Positions 9,374-18,638 of a stretch of 60,889 nucleotides of DNA are shown here, piece by piece. Every line of letters starts with the position of its first letter. Positions within the stretch are counted from its first letter, which is position 1. This stretch comes from Deltaproteobacteria bacterium (lineage in GTDB: Bacteria; Desulfobacterota; Syntrophia; Syntrophales; UBA5619): positions 1 to 60,889 of the forward strand of contig JAJFTY010000014.1 of the NCBI GenBank assembly GCA_021372695.1, in the 5' to 3' direction. The position numbers were made by a program, and so were the translations under genes. The notes beneath the pieces are model-generated. The model was not told where the DNA came from, ran no database searches, and saw nothing but the letters and a program-made list of their open reading frames with translations.

Positions 9374-10153
9374 ATGGAAATCAGGGTATTGGGTTGTCAC
9401 GGCTCGCAGCTTCCCGGTTTCGGCTTCACGGGTTTTTTGATCGACGGAACGACCCTCATGGACGCGGGCTCCGTGACTTCGGTGCTGACGCTGGAGGAGC
9501 AATTCCGCATCGACCATGTTCTGATCAGCCATGCCCACCTGGACCATGTCCGGGAACTGGCATCCCTCGCCGACAACCTCTGCTGCGACCGGATCGAATC
9601 CCCCTTGACTGTCATCGGCACCCGCGTGGTGATCGATACGCTGAAGCAGCACATCTTCAACGGCGCCATCTGGCCCGACTTTTCAATTCTTCCCACCCCG
9701 GAGAAGCCGATCCTGAAGTTCGAACCGGTCCGGACGCGAGAGAAGAAGCGTGTGGGGCATCTGACCGTCACGGCCGTTCCCGTCCACCACTCCGTGGAGA
9801 CCGTGGCCTATGTCATCGGATCGCAGCATGACGCATCGAAAGCGACGGCCATCTTCGTCGGGGACACCGGACCGACGGATGAAATCTGGCGAGTCGCGGA
9901 AAAGGAGAAGAATGTCCGGGCGATCTTTGTCGAGACATCCCTGCCGGAAGGGATGGCGGACGTCGCCCAGATGACCGGCCACCTGACTCCGGAGGGGCTG
10001 GCCCGCGAGCTTCGGAAGCTGGGACCGGTGCACCCGCAAATCTATCTCTACCACATGAAGATCCAGTATCACCGGGAGATCCGGAGCGAGATCGACCGCA
10101 TCGGTGACAGCCGCGTCCACATTCTGCATGACGGCGAGGTCATCACGATCTGA
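9374..10153 (+). CDS. MBL-fold metallohydrolase, class II cyclic-nucleotide phosphodiesterase-like
   Basis: A 259-residue metallo-beta-lactamase-fold protein. HAHLDH at residues 53-58 is the metal-binding motif, followed by further histidines (VPVHHSVE), a GDTGPTDE aspartate motif and a late histidine (LYHMKIQYH). The spacing and the opening MEIRVLGCHGSQLPG resemble class II 3',5'-cyclic-nucleotide phosphodiesterases, but the substrate cannot be fixed from sequence alone. It lies 108 nt after the EF-Tu-like gene and 18 nt before folC, so it may lead the folC-lptD transcript. Confidence 0.75.
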   Translation: MEIRVLGCHGSQLPGFGFTGFLIDGTTLMDAGSVTSVLTLEEQFRIDHVLISHAHLDHVRELASLADNLCCDRIESPLTVIGTRVVIDTLKQHIFNGAIWPDFSILPTPEKPILKFEPVRTREKKRVGHLTVTAVPVHHSVETVAYVIGSQHDASKATAIFVGDTGPTDEIWRVAEKEKNVRAIFVETSLPEGMADVAQMTGHLTPEGLARELRKLGPVHPQIYLYHMKIQYHREIRSEIDRIGDSRVHILHDGEVITI

Positions 10154-10171
10154 TGCGATGGGCGAGGCCAT

Positions 10172-11473
10172 GTGAAACCCATGAACTATCGTGAGACGCT
10201 CGCATACCTTGCCGGATTGAATCCGATGGGAATCCGCCTCGGGCTGGACGCGATCCGCTCCCTCCTGGGCCAGCTGGGCAATCCCCAGGAGAGTTTCCCC
10301 TCCGTGTTGATCGCAGGGACCAACGGCAAAGGATCGGTTGCCGCCATGACGGCTTCGATTCTCCAGGCGGCCGGATTCAGGACCGGTCTCTACACCTCGC
10401 CGGATTTGATCGACCTCCGGGAGAGGATCCGGATTGACGGCCGGATGATCGGCCGCGCGGAGATGGCTGCCTGCGCCGAAGAGATTCGGGTCCGGCTGCG
10501 GGAAGAGGTGAGCTACTTCGAATTCCTGACGGCGATCGCCTTTCTCTATTTCCAGCAACAGAAGGTCGACGTCGCCGTGCTGGAGGTCGGACTGGGCGGC
10601 AGGCTGGACGCCACCAACGTCGTGACCCCGCTCGTCTCGGTCATCACCAACATCTCCCTCGAGCACCGGGCATACCTGGGAAACACGCTGGTCGAAATCG
10701 CACGGGAAAAAGCGGGGATCATCAAGGAGGGGGGGATCTGCCTCACCGCGGCCCGGCAGAAGGTGGTCATCGGGCTGTTGGAGGCGATCTGCCGGGAAAG
10801 AGGGGCCAGACTCTTTCGGGTGGGAAAGGAGATTCGCGCGACGATCCATCGCGATGGAACGTTTTCGTACCGGGGGATCGGGCGGCCCCATGAACGGCTC
10901 CGTTCCCCCCTCGCGGGCAGGCACCAGATCGCCAATGCCGCGCTGGCGCTGGCTGCCGTCGAGCAGCTTGGTGAATCCGGTTTCCGGGTGGCGGAAGAGG
11001 CCGTTTTGCGGGGGTTGAAGCGGACGCGCTGGCCAGGGAGGCTGGAGATCCTGCGGCGCGCGCCGATGCTGATTGCAGACGGTGCACACAATCCGGCCGG
11101 GGCGGCCACGCTCTCCCGGGCGCTCCGCAATGATTTCCCCCACCGGCGGCTGATTCTTCTCTTCGGCGTCCTAGGAGACAAGGACTACCGGACGATGGCC
11201 AGGAGGCTCTTCCCCCTGGCCGACCGGGTCATCGTCACGCGGCCGCACAGCGAAAGGGCCCTCTCCCCGGATCGCCTGCGGGCCTGCGCCGGGTACGCTG
11301 CCCGGGTCGAAGTCATCGAAGATCCCAGGAGCGCTCTTCGCCGCGCCCTTAAGCTTGCCGGCGAGGATGATCTCGTCTGTGCGGCGGGATCCCTCTATCT
11401 TGTGGGGGAGATCAAGAAGCTCATGCGGACCATGAACGCCGGCCCATCAGGCGCCCTCAGGGAGGATCGTTGA
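10172..11473 (+). CDS. folC: Folylpolyglutamate / dihydrofolate synthase
   Basis: FolC adds glutamate to folates and, in the bifunctional form, makes dihydrofolate from dihydropteroate. The 433-residue product has the Mur-ligase-like P-loop GTNGKGS at residues 49-55, the folate-loop region TSPDLIDLRERI, the metal-ligand segment VGLGGRLDATNV, and DGAHNPAGA with FGVLGDKDY in the C-terminal domain. The start is GTG 10172; ATG 10181 is an alternative. It is tightly followed by lptD (4 nt). Confidence 0.93.
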   Translation: MKPMNYRETLAYLAGLNPMGIRLGLDAIRSLLGQLGNPQESFPSVLIAGTNGKGSVAAMTASILQAAGFRTGLYTSPDLIDLRERIRIDGRMIGRAEMAACAEEIRVRLREEVSYFEFLTAIAFLYFQQQKVDVAVLEVGLGGRLDATNVVTPLVSVITNISLEHRAYLGNTLVEIAREKAGIIKEGGICLTAARQKVVIGLLEAICRERGARLFRVGKEIRATIHRDGTFSYRGIGRPHERLRSPLAGRHQIANAALALAAVEQLGESGFRVAEEAVLRGLKRTRWPGRLEILRRAPMLIADGAHNPAGAATLSRALRNDFPHRRLILLFGVLGDKDYRTMARRLFPLADRVIVTRPHSERALSPDRLRACAGYAARVEVIEDPRSALRRALKLAGEDDLVCAAGSLYLVGEIKKLMRTMNAGPSGALREDR

Positions 11474-11477
11474 CGGG

Positions 11478-13670
11478 ATGGGGCCGGAAGAGATGCTGAG
11501 GCGCAAGGCGATCAAGAAGCGATACGGCGTGCTGGCGGCGCTGTTCTTCGCCTGCTTCTCGGCTTCGCCTGTGTGGGCGCTTGAGAAGGAGTTCCACGGA
11601 GGACCGGTCACCATCGAGGCGAACAGCATCGCCTATGACGGGGAAGAGGACCTCTTCCAGGCGTCGGGGAACGTCCTGATCACGTTCGAAGGCGGGTATC
11701 TGAAAGCGGACTCCGCCTCGCTGAACCGCCGGACCAACCGCGCCCAGGCCGCAGGCCACGTGCTGCTCAAGAGCGACCAGGATGTACTCGAGGGGGAAAA
11801 GGTCTCGTTCGACGTGGTTGCACGGACCGGGATGGTCGAGGACGGGAAGATGTTCATCTCCCGGAATCATTTTTACATCCAGGGGAAAAGGATTGAAAAA
11901 CAGTCGGAAGCGACCTACCGGCTGGAAGAGGCGACAGTCACCACCTGCGACGGGGATAAGCCGGACTGGCGTCTGGCAGGCGAAGAACTGGACCTGACCG
12001 TCGACGGTTACGGCACGCTGAAGAACGGACGGTTCCTCGCCCGGGACACCCCCGTCCTCTACATGCCCTATCTCATCTTCCCGGCAAAGACGACGCGCCA
12101 GACCGGTTTTCTCTTCCCCCGCTTCTCCTACTCCCGGGACAAGAACGGCCTGGACGTGGAAGTCCCCTTCTACTGGGCGCCTTCCGACAGCTCCGACGTC
12201 ACCTTCTACCAGCGCTACCTGGAGAAACGGGGCTTCAAGGAGGGGGTGGAGTACCGTTATTTTACCGATCCGGACTCCTTCGGCGTCTTCTACGGGGATA
12301 TCATCAGCGACCACAGGCGGGTCACCGAGAGTGCCGGGGCGCTGAGCCGCGACTGGCAGGACGATCGGTACCGCTGGTCCTATTATCTGAACCACGAATC
12401 GAAGCTCGGCGACGGGATCCATCTGCGGACCGACATCCGCCGGGTTTCGGACCACTGGTATTTCCGGGATTTCTCTTCCTTCAACTACTACCTCGATCAC
12501 TACTCGCAGGACCAGGAGGAGCGGTTCCAGCGCGTCCCCTTCCTCGGAGATGAATCCCTCGGTTCGCTCGACTCGACCGTCCGCCTGACGAAGGACTGGT
12601 CCCTGTACAACCTCACCGCGCTTGCGCGCTACACCGATGATTTCAGCTCTCCCGACAACAACGCGACGCTTCAGAAATATCCGGAGGTGACCTGGACAGG
12701 ATTCCGGCAGCCCCTCTTCGGCAGCCCGCTTCAGCTCGAATTCAACGCGGGCTACAACTATTTCTTCCGTCAGGAAGGTCAGAAGGGCCATCTCTGGGAT
12801 ATCAGCCCGACCCTTTATTGGCCGCTGAAGCTGGGGCGCTATGCCCGGGCGACGCCGCTGGCCGGTTTCCGCGGGGATGTCTGGGAGCGTTCCGATTCCG
12901 GGACGGATACCGGGGACAAGCACGGGGACCGGGAGGTCTTCATGCTGGGGACGACCCTCTCCACGGAGATGAGCCGGGTCTTCGACGTCGGGGGCAAGGA
13001 GACGGAAAAGATCCGGCACGGCATCCAGCCCGAGATCACCTACGCCTACATTCCCGACGCGTCGCAGGATAACGCCCCGGATTACCTGGACCGGATTCCC
13101 GGTCAGCACAGCCTCTCCTATGGGGTGACCAACACGCTCTTGGCTCGGATGCGGACGCAGGACGGAAAAATCAGCTATCGTGAGATGATGCGTTTCAAGC
13201 TGACCCAGACCTACGATATCCAGGAGGCGAGGCGGGATGTCTCCGCCGCGGCTCCGGAGAGCCGGCCCTTCGGGGATGTGGACCTGGAGCTGGATCTGGC
13301 GCCCCGGCGTGAGTTCGGCCTGTCGGCCCGCAACAAATTCGACGTCCATACGGGCACGTGGCGGCAGAGCAACTACGACCTGACCCTCTCCGATCACCGG
13401 GGAGATTCGGTCACGGCAGGATATCGCTATACGCGGGATCTGCTGGAGGAGATCAACCTTTACCTGAAGGCCTCCCTGACCTCCGCCCTCGGCGCGACCT
13501 ATGTGCTCAGGCAGAACCGGCAGGACGGCAAAACGGTTGAATCCACCTTCGGCCTCCAATACCGGAGACAGTGCTGGAATATGGAGCTCTATCTCTCCGA
13601 CCGGGAGGATGACCGGACGGTCATGGTCGTCTTCTCCCTCTCCGGGCTGGGACGGGGAGGGGAGTGGTAG
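11478..13670 (+). CDS. lptD: LPS-assembly outer-membrane protein LptD
   Basis: LptD with the lipoprotein LptE inserts lipopolysaccharide into the outer membrane. The 730-residue product has a basic N-terminus and hydrophobic signal segment (about residues 16-34, ending SPVWA), an OstA/LptA-like domain from about residue 40 (VTIEANSIAYD, ASGNVLI), then a large aromatic-rich beta-barrel. YMPYLIFPAKTTRQTGFLFP marks the barrel entry. ATG 11493 is an alternative start. It implies a diderm cell with LPS. LptE is not encoded nearby. Confidence 0.93.
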   Translation: MGPEEMLRRKAIKKRYGVLAALFFACFSASPVWALEKEFHGGPVTIEANSIAYDGEEDLFQASGNVLITFEGGYLKADSASLNRRTNRAQAAGHVLLKSDQDVLEGEKVSFDVVARTGMVEDGKMFISRNHFYIQGKRIEKQSEATYRLEEATVTTCDGDKPDWRLAGEELDLTVDGYGTLKNGRFLARDTPVLYMPYLIFPAKTTRQTGFLFPRFSYSRDKNGLDVEVPFYWAPSDSSDVTFYQRYLEKRGFKEGVEYRYFTDPDSFGVFYGDIISDHRRVTESAGALSRDWQDDRYRWSYYLNHESKLGDGIHLRTDIRRVSDHWYFRDFSSFNYYLDHYSQDQEERFQRVPFLGDESLGSLDSTVRLTKDWSLYNLTALARYTDDFSSPDNNATLQKYPEVTWTGFRQPLFGSPLQLEFNAGYNYFFRQEGQKGHLWDISPTLYWPLKLGRYARATPLAGFRGDVWERSDSGTDTGDKHGDREVFMLGTTLSTEMSRVFDVGGKETEKIRHGIQPEITYAYIPDASQDNAPDYLDRIPGQHSLSYGVTNTLLARMRTQDGKISYREMMRFKLTQTYDIQEARRDVSAAAPESRPFGDVDLELDLAPRREFGLSARNKFDVHTGTWRQSNYDLTLSDHRGDSVTAGYRYTRDLLEEINLYLKASLTSALGATYVLRQNRQDGKTVESTFGLQYRRQCWNMELYLSDREDDRTVMVVFSLSGLGRGGEW

Positions 13671-13718
13671 CCCCTCCGGCATGGAATCTCTTTTTTGACC
13701 ACGGATGAAGGTTTTCCC

Positions 13719-13747
13719 TTGACAAAGGATCCGAATTTGCGTATCTA
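13719..13747 (+). promoter_or_regulatory. Candidate sigma70-type promoter for rplM-rpsI
   Basis: A perfect TTGACA -35 hexamer (13719-13724) is followed after 17 nt by TATCTA (13742-13747), and the rplM start lies 36 nt further on. Both the location between lptD and rplM and the hexamer spacing are right; the -10 element matches only in its first three bases. Confidence 0.6.
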
Positions 13748-13782
13748 CCCAGTTTCAAATTCTTGCGCATTTAGGTGAAGTG

Positions 13783-14211
13783 ATGAAGACATATCAGCCA
13801 AAGAAGGAAGAGGTCGTTCGCGACTGGTTCGTCGTGGATGCTGAGAACAAAGTCCTGGGCCGACTCGCCTGCGGGATTGCCTACCGACTGCGGGGGAAGC
13901 ACAAGCCCATCTACGCACCCCACATGGATGCCGGCGATTTCGTGATCGTGGTCAACGCCGAGAAGATCAGCCTGACCGGAAAGAAACTGACCGACAAGAT
14001 GTACTATAGCTACTCCGGCTATCCGGGCGGTCTGAAGACGACGGCTGCGGGGAAGATGCTTCAGGAGAAGCCCGAAGAGTTGCTGCGCGCCGCCGTGAAG
14101 GGGATGCTTCCCAAGAATACGCTGGGGAGGGCCATGCTGAAAAAGCTCAAGATCTACACCGGAGGCGACCATCCGCACGAAGCGCAGTGCCCCCGCGTTC
14201 TGGCGCTTTAA
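13783..14211 (+). CDS. rplM: Large-subunit ribosomal protein uL13 (L13)
   Basis: L13 is an early assembly protein of the large subunit. I choose ATG 13783, giving 142 residues from [11 protein letters not shown], the Escherichia coli length; the adjacent GTG 13780 is less likely. Motifs are [39 protein letters not shown] and [16 protein letters not shown] followed by Y-x-G-x-x-HPHEAQ. It forms a two-gene operon with rpsI. Confidence 0.97.
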   Translation: MKTYQPKKEEVVRDWFVVDAENKVLGRLACGIAYRLRGKHKPIYAPHMDAGDFVIVVNAEKISLTGKKLTDKMYYSYSGYPGGLKTTAAGKMLQEKPEELLRAAVKGMLPKNTLGRAMLKKLKIYTGGDHPHEAQCPRVLAL

Positions 14212-14262
14212 TTTCAGGCTGCGAAGAAATATCGGGTCCGTGAAGACGATATGGAGAGGGAT

Positions 14263-14655
14263 ATGACGGAGAAACGGTTTTACGCGACGGGAAAGAGGAA
14301 GAGCGCCATCGCCAGGGTCTATATGAAGGAAGGCACCGGCGTCTGGCAGGTGAACAAGCGAAACTTCGATGACTATTTCACGCGGGAAAGCCTGAAGATG
14401 ATCATCCAGCAGCCCCTCGAAATGACGGGGAAGAAGGGGATGCTCGATTTTTACATCAGCGTGGATGGGGGCGGCATGGCCGGTCAGGCGGGGGCCATCA
14501 AACACGGCATCTCCAAAGTGCTGGTGGAATACGACGCGGACCTGAGGTCGGCCCTGAAAAAGGCCGGTTTCCTGACGCGGGATTCCCGCATCAAGGAGAG
14601 AAAGAAGTACGGCCAGCCGGGAGCCCGGAAGCGGTTCCAGTTCTCCAAGAGATAA
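14263..14655 (+). CDS. rpsI: Small-subunit ribosomal protein uS9 (S9)
   Basis: S9 contacts the P-site tRNA through its C-terminal tail. From ATG 14263 it has 130 residues, the family length; GGAGAGGG just upstream supports this over ATG 14251. It contains [33 protein letters not shown], and the basic tail ending KRFQFSKR, the invariant S9 ending in which the final residues reach the P site. A terminator follows at once. Confidence 0.97.
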   Translation: MTEKRFYATGKRKSAIARVYMKEGTGVWQVNKRNFDDYFTRESLKMIIQQPLEMTGKKGMLDFYISVDGGGMAGQAGAIKHGISKVLVEYDADLRSALKKAGFLTRDSRIKERKKYGQPGARKRFQFSKR

Positions 14656-14663
14656 ATTCCGCA

Positions 14664-14689
14664 GGGAGGCTGATGCCTCCCTTTTTTTT
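14664..14689 (+). terminator. Rho-independent terminator after rpsI
   Basis: A 7-bp stem GGGAGGC / GCCTCCC with a TGAT tetraloop is followed by eight thymines (14682-14689). It lies 8 nt after the rpsI stop. Confidence 0.93.
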
Positions 14690-14723
14690 GTTTCTTTTTC
14701 GACATTCCGCAGGAGGGCGCACG

Positions 14724-15761
14724 ATGGTCAAAGTCGGCATCTACGGGGGCAGCGGCTATACGGGGCAGGAGCTGATGAGGCTGCTGTCGGGCCATCCAGA
14801 GGTGAAGGTTGTGGCGGCGACCTCACGGCGGTTTGCCGGCAAGCCCGTTTCGGAGGTCTATCCGGTTCTCTCCGGTCGAACCGATCTCGTCTACACGAAC
14901 GAGACCCCCGAGGCTATCGCGGATCAGGTCGATTTCGTCTTTCTGGCCCTCCCTCACGGCGTTTCCATGGAGATCGTCCCCGTGTTCGTCCGGGCGGGCC
15001 GGAAGGTGGTCGATCTGAGCGCGGATTTCCGCATCCACGATTCGGCGGCCTATGAGAAATGGTACGGGAAGCATTCGGCTGTCGGCCTGCTGCCGGCTGC
15101 GGTTTACGGCCTGCCCGAGCTTCATCGCGCGGAGATCCGCAAGGCCGCTCTGACCGCCAACCCCGGCTGCTACCCGACAAGCATCATCCTCGGCCTCGCG
15201 CCCGTCCTGCGCTCGCAATGGGTGGACCCCGGTTCCGTGATCGCCGATTCGAAATCGGGCGTCAGCGGCGCAGGGCGCGAACCCCTGATCGGCTCGCTCT
15301 TCTGTGAGGTCGACGGAGGGTTCAAGGCCTACAAGGTCGGCAGCCACCGGCATACCCCGGAGATCGAACAGGAACTGAGTCTCCTTGCGGGCCGGGGGAT
15401 GACGATCTCCTTCACGCCCCACCTGCTGCCGGTGAAGCGGGGGATCCTGAGCACGATCTACGTGAAGCTGGAAAAGGATGTGACCGTCGACGATGCGGTC
15501 GCCCTCTACCGGGAGTTCTACCGGGAAGAGCCATTCGTCCGGGTCTGCCGGGCCGGCCAGTTCCCCAACCTCTCCTCCGTCGTGGGCTCGAATTTCTGCG
15601 ACATCGGTGTGGCTGTGGACAAGCGCACGGGCCGGCTCATCGTCGTCTCGGTGATCGACAACCTGATCAAGGGGGCCTCCGGCCAGGCGATCCAGAACAT
15701 GAATCTGATGTGCGGCCTCCCCGAGGGGACCGGCCTGCCCCAGGTTGCTCTCTACCCCTGA
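14724..15761 (+). CDS. argC: N-acetyl-gamma-glutamyl-phosphate reductase
   Basis: ArgC carries out the NADPH-dependent reduction of N-acetylglutamyl phosphate in arginine synthesis. The 345-residue product has the dinucleotide-binding N-terminus [17 protein letters not shown], the catalytic Cys149 in NPGCYPT, and KSGVSGAGR followed by [11 protein letters not shown]. The start ATG 14724 has AGGAGG at 14711-14716. Only 34 nt separate it from the rpsI terminator, so it relies on read-through or a promoter overlapping that element. No other arg gene is in the window. Confidence 0.95.
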   Translation: MVKVGIYGGSGYTGQELMRLLSGHPEVKVVAATSRRFAGKPVSEVYPVLSGRTDLVYTNETPEAIADQVDFVFLALPHGVSMEIVPVFVRAGRKVVDLSADFRIHDSAAYEKWYGKHSAVGLLPAAVYGLPELHRAEIRKAALTANPGCYPTSIILGLAPVLRSQWVDPGSVIADSKSGVSGAGREPLIGSLFCEVDGGFKAYKVGSHRHTPEIEQELSLLAGRGMTISFTPHLLPVKRGILSTIYVKLEKDVTVDDAVALYREFYREEPFVRVCRAGQFPNLSSVVGSNFCDIGVAVDKRTGRLIVVSVIDNLIKGASGQAIQNMNLMCGLPEGTGLPQVALYP

Positions 15762-15852
15762 GGCCTTTTTGTCGCGCCCCTCATCCCGCCCGACCGGCCG
15801 GGGGTGATGCAGGATGCGCTTCGTGTCCACCCCGGTGGACGTCGGAGGAACG

Positions 15853-17313
15853 ATGACGCTCAGAATCTACAACACGCTGACCAGGAAGAAAGAGGAGTTC
15901 CAGCCCCTGCAGGAAGGAAAGGTCGGGATCTACGTTTGCGGAATCACCGCCTACGACGTCTGCCACGTGGGACACGCCCGCTCGGCGGTGGTGTTCGATG
16001 TGGCGACCCGCTATCTCCGTTACCGGGGCTTCGACGTCACCTTCGTGAAGAACTTCACCGACGTCGACGACAAGATCATCGACAGGGCCCGCCGCGAAAA
16101 TACCGGGATCGACGTGATCGCCGAGCGGTACATTCGCGAACACGACGTGGACATGGATGCGCTCGGGGTGGCCCGTCCCACCTTCACCCCCCGGGCCACG
16201 GAGAACATCGACGGGATGATCCGTCTGGTCGCAGAGTTGCTCGAGAAGCAACTGGCCTACCCGGCCGGCGGCGATATCTTCTACGCGGTGGAACGGTTTC
16301 CGGGGTACGGAAAACTCTCGGGCCGGAACCTCGATGATATGGTCGCCGGCGCCCGCATCGACGTCAACGAGACCAAGCGCAATCCGCTCGATTTCGTCCT
16401 CTGGAAGGCGAGCAAGGAGGGGGAACCCTGGTGGGAGAGCCCCTGGGGCCGCGGACGGCCGGGCTGGCACCTGGAGTGTTCCGTGATGAGCCGCCGTTAT
16501 CTCGGGGAGACGCTCGACATCCATGGGGGCGGGGAGGACCTGATCTTCCCGCACCATGAAAACGAGATCGCCCAGTCCGAGGGGGCGACGGGCAGCCCCC
16601 TGGCCCGGTACTGGATGCATAACGGTTTCGTCCGGGTGAACAGCGAAAAGATGTCGAAATCGCTTGGTAATTTCTTCACGATCCGGGACATCCTGCGGCA
16701 GTATCACCCGGAGGTGCTGCGACTCTTCCTCCTCCAGAGCCATTACCGGAGTCCCGTCGATTTTTCCGACGCGGCGCTGAACGAGGCGCGGCAAGGGATG
16801 AACCGGTTCTACTCGACGCTGGAGTCGCTCCGGGAGATCTCGGCAGGCAGGGCTGCGGCCCCGCCGGAGCCTGCTCAGAAGGACGCCGAGATGGCAGCCG
16901 AACTCCAGGCGCTCCGGGAGCGGTTTGTCGATGCCATGGACGATGATTTCAACACGGCTCGCGCCATTGGCCACCTCTTCGACACCGTACGCGCGGTGAA
17001 TGCGGCGCTTGCCGGAAAAGCACCCGCCGTATCGCGGGGCGCCTCCGTCCAGGCGGAGACGGCCCTCCGGGAGATCGGCGACGTGCTCGGCCTTTTCCGG
17101 CGGCAGCCGGATGAGTATCTCCTTCAGGACCGGGAACGTGAGGCAGCGAAGCGGGGACTCGACGTTCCGGAAATCGAGCGTCTGATCGTGGAACGCCGCG
17201 ATGCACGGACGTCAAAGGCGTGGCAGCGTGCCGATGAGATCCGGAAAGAGCTCGCCGCCAAGGGGGTGATCCTCCGGGATACCCAGGACGCGACGACCTG
17301 GACGATCCAGTAA
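15853..17313 (+). CDS. cysS: Cysteinyl-tRNA synthetase
   Basis: A class I synthetase that charges tRNA(Cys). The 486-residue product has the zinc ligand C29, the HIGH-type signature H38-V-G-H41, WHLECS and [10 protein letters not shown] supplying the other zinc ligands, and KMSKS at about residues 266-270. The C-terminal helical domain is complete. The start is ATG 15853 with GGAGGA at 15844-15849; an in-frame ATG at 15814 would add unconserved residues. The next gene, a cysteine desulfurase, also deals with cysteine. Confidence 0.96.
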   Translation: MTLRIYNTLTRKKEEFQPLQEGKVGIYVCGITAYDVCHVGHARSAVVFDVATRYLRYRGFDVTFVKNFTDVDDKIIDRARRENTGIDVIAERYIREHDVDMDALGVARPTFTPRATENIDGMIRLVAELLEKQLAYPAGGDIFYAVERFPGYGKLSGRNLDDMVAGARIDVNETKRNPLDFVLWKASKEGEPWWESPWGRGRPGWHLECSVMSRRYLGETLDIHGGGEDLIFPHHENEIAQSEGATGSPLARYWMHNGFVRVNSEKMSKSLGNFFTIRDILRQYHPEVLRLFLLQSHYRSPVDFSDAALNEARQGMNRFYSTLESLREISAGRAAAPPEPAQKDAEMAAELQALRERFVDAMDDDFNTARAIGHLFDTVRAVNAALAGKAPAVSRGASVQAETALREIGDVLGLFRRQPDEYLLQDREREAAKRGLDVPEIERLIVERRDARTSKAWQRADEIRKELAAKGVILRDTQDATTWTIQ

Positions 17314-17331
17314 CGGACCTCCGAACGGATT

Positions 17332-17380
17332 GGGGAGCCTGCGGATCTCGGGCCAAGCCCGCGCAACGGGCCGGCTCCCC
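17332..17380 (+). other. Strong hairpin in the cysS-desulfurase intergenic leader
   Basis: An outer 8-bp perfect stem GGGGAGCC / GGCTCCCC (17332-17339, 17373-17380) encloses an inner stem CGGGC / GCCCG (17349-17353, 17357-17361). There is no thymine run, so it is not a classical terminator. It may stabilise the mRNA or act as a leader element of the downstream gene. The function is unknown. Confidence 0.5.
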
Positions 17381-17485
17381 GGCAGTCCGGTCGTTCTGGC
17401 AGAGCCGTGCGGCGCACTTCTGGCGGAACCATCGCCTGTGGGATCCCGCCGGCAATTCTCGGGAACAACCTCTGCTGAGGCCTCC

Positions 17486-18625
17486 ATGGAACCGATCTAT
17501 CTCGATCACAGCGCGACGACCCCCGTCCACCCGGAGGTCCTGGGCGCGATGATGTCCTTCTTCGCGAACCATTTTGGCAATCCTTCCAGCATTCACCGTC
17601 CGGGCCGTTTTGCCCGGGAAGCGGTCGAGTGCGCCCGTGACCGGGTTGCCGGCCTGATCGGGGCGTCGCCGGCCGAAATCGTTTTCACGGGCGGGGGGAC
17701 CGAGGCGGACAACCTGGCCCTCCTGGGAGCGGCCTTTGCGGAGGAGGGGGGGCGGAACCACCTCATCGCATCGGCGATCGAACACCCCGCCGTCGGCAAT
17801 GCCCTCTGCCATCTTTCCGGCTGCGGATTTTCGGTGACCCTCCTCCCCGTCGACCGCCGGGGACGGCTCGACCCGGACGATCTCCGGGAGGCCATCACGG
17901 AGAAGACCCTCCTGGTCAGCGTCATGCACGCCAACAACGAGATCGGCACGATCGAGCCCCTTCGGGAGATCGCCGCGATCACCCGCGCGCGCGGCATCCT
18001 CCTCCATACCGACGCGGTCCAGAGTGTGGGGAAGATCCCCGTGTCGGTCGACGATCTCGGCGTCGATCTTCTCTCGCTCGCCGGCCACAAGATTTACGGG
18101 CCCAAGGGGACGGGCGCCCTCTACGCCCGGAAGGGGACGGCGCTCAAGCCGATCACTTTCGGGGGCCACCAGGAGGGGAACCTGCGCAACGGCACCGAAA
18201 ATGTCCCGGGGTGGGTCGGCCTGGGAAAGGCCTGTGAGATTGCCGCCCGCGACCTCGATACTCAGGAAGCCCACCTGCGGGGGCTCCGGGATCTCCTCGA
18301 GGCGGAGATCCGGGAAGGGATGCCCGACGTCCGGGTCAACGGCCATCCCGTGGAGCGGCTGCCCCACCTTCTGAGTGTCTCCTTTGCCGGAGTTTCGGGA
18401 GAGGCGCTTCTCAGGGAACTGGATCTCCGGGGGATTGCCGTCTCCGCAGGTTCAGCCTGCGCGGCCGGCTCGACACGGATCTCCCCTGTTCTGGCGGCGC
18501 TGGGGATGGAGGAGGCCTGGGCTGTGGGAACTCTCCGGTTCAGCATGGGCAGGGACAATACCCGGGAGGAGATTCTCCGCGCCGCCTCGATCCTGAAAAA
18601 ACTGGTGAACAGGCATCGGGTGTGA
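17486..18625 (+). CDS. Cysteine desulfurase, NifS/IscS family
   Basis: A PLP enzyme that takes sulfur from cysteine for Fe-S clusters or thiolation. From ATG 17486 the product has 379 residues and begins MEPIYLDHSATTPVHPEV. HTDAVQS precedes the PLP lysine K202 in LAGHKIYGPKG, and the persulfide cysteine C325 lies in SAGSACAAGS. The short gap in the active-site loop fits the NifS/IscS group rather than SufS. No iscU or nifU is adjacent in the window, so its sulfur acceptor is unknown. In-frame upstream codons from 17330 encode unconserved sequence. Confidence 0.93.
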   Translation: MEPIYLDHSATTPVHPEVLGAMMSFFANHFGNPSSIHRPGRFAREAVECARDRVAGLIGASPAEIVFTGGGTEADNLALLGAAFAEEGGRNHLIASAIEHPAVGNALCHLSGCGFSVTLLPVDRRGRLDPDDLREAITEKTLLVSVMHANNEIGTIEPLREIAAITRARGILLHTDAVQSVGKIPVSVDDLGVDLLSLAGHKIYGPKGTGALYARKGTALKPITFGGHQEGNLRNGTENVPGWVGLGKACEIAARDLDTQEAHLRGLRDLLEAEIREGMPDVRVNGHPVERLPHLLSVSFAGVSGEALLRELDLRGIAVSAGSACAAGSTRISPVLAALGMEEAWAVGTLRFSMGRDNTREEILRAASILKKLVNRHRV

Positions 18626-18638
18626 TGGCATCCCTCTC

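Noticed and set aside
9683..11143. A 486-residue minus-strand frame opposite the MBL gene and folC
   Set aside because: It spans two clear plus-strand genes and has no recognisable motif.
13653..13677. GGAGGGG / CCCCTCC hairpin at the lptD end as a terminator
   Set aside because: The thymine run begins about 13 nt after the stem, and the stem overlaps the stop codon, so it is not a convincing intrinsic terminator.
11457..13682. A 741-residue open frame on the minus strand opposite lptD
   Set aside because: It is a shadow of lptD: low-complexity, rich in proline, glycine, valine and arginine, with no family motifs, while the plus strand gives a clear LptD with signal peptide and barrel.
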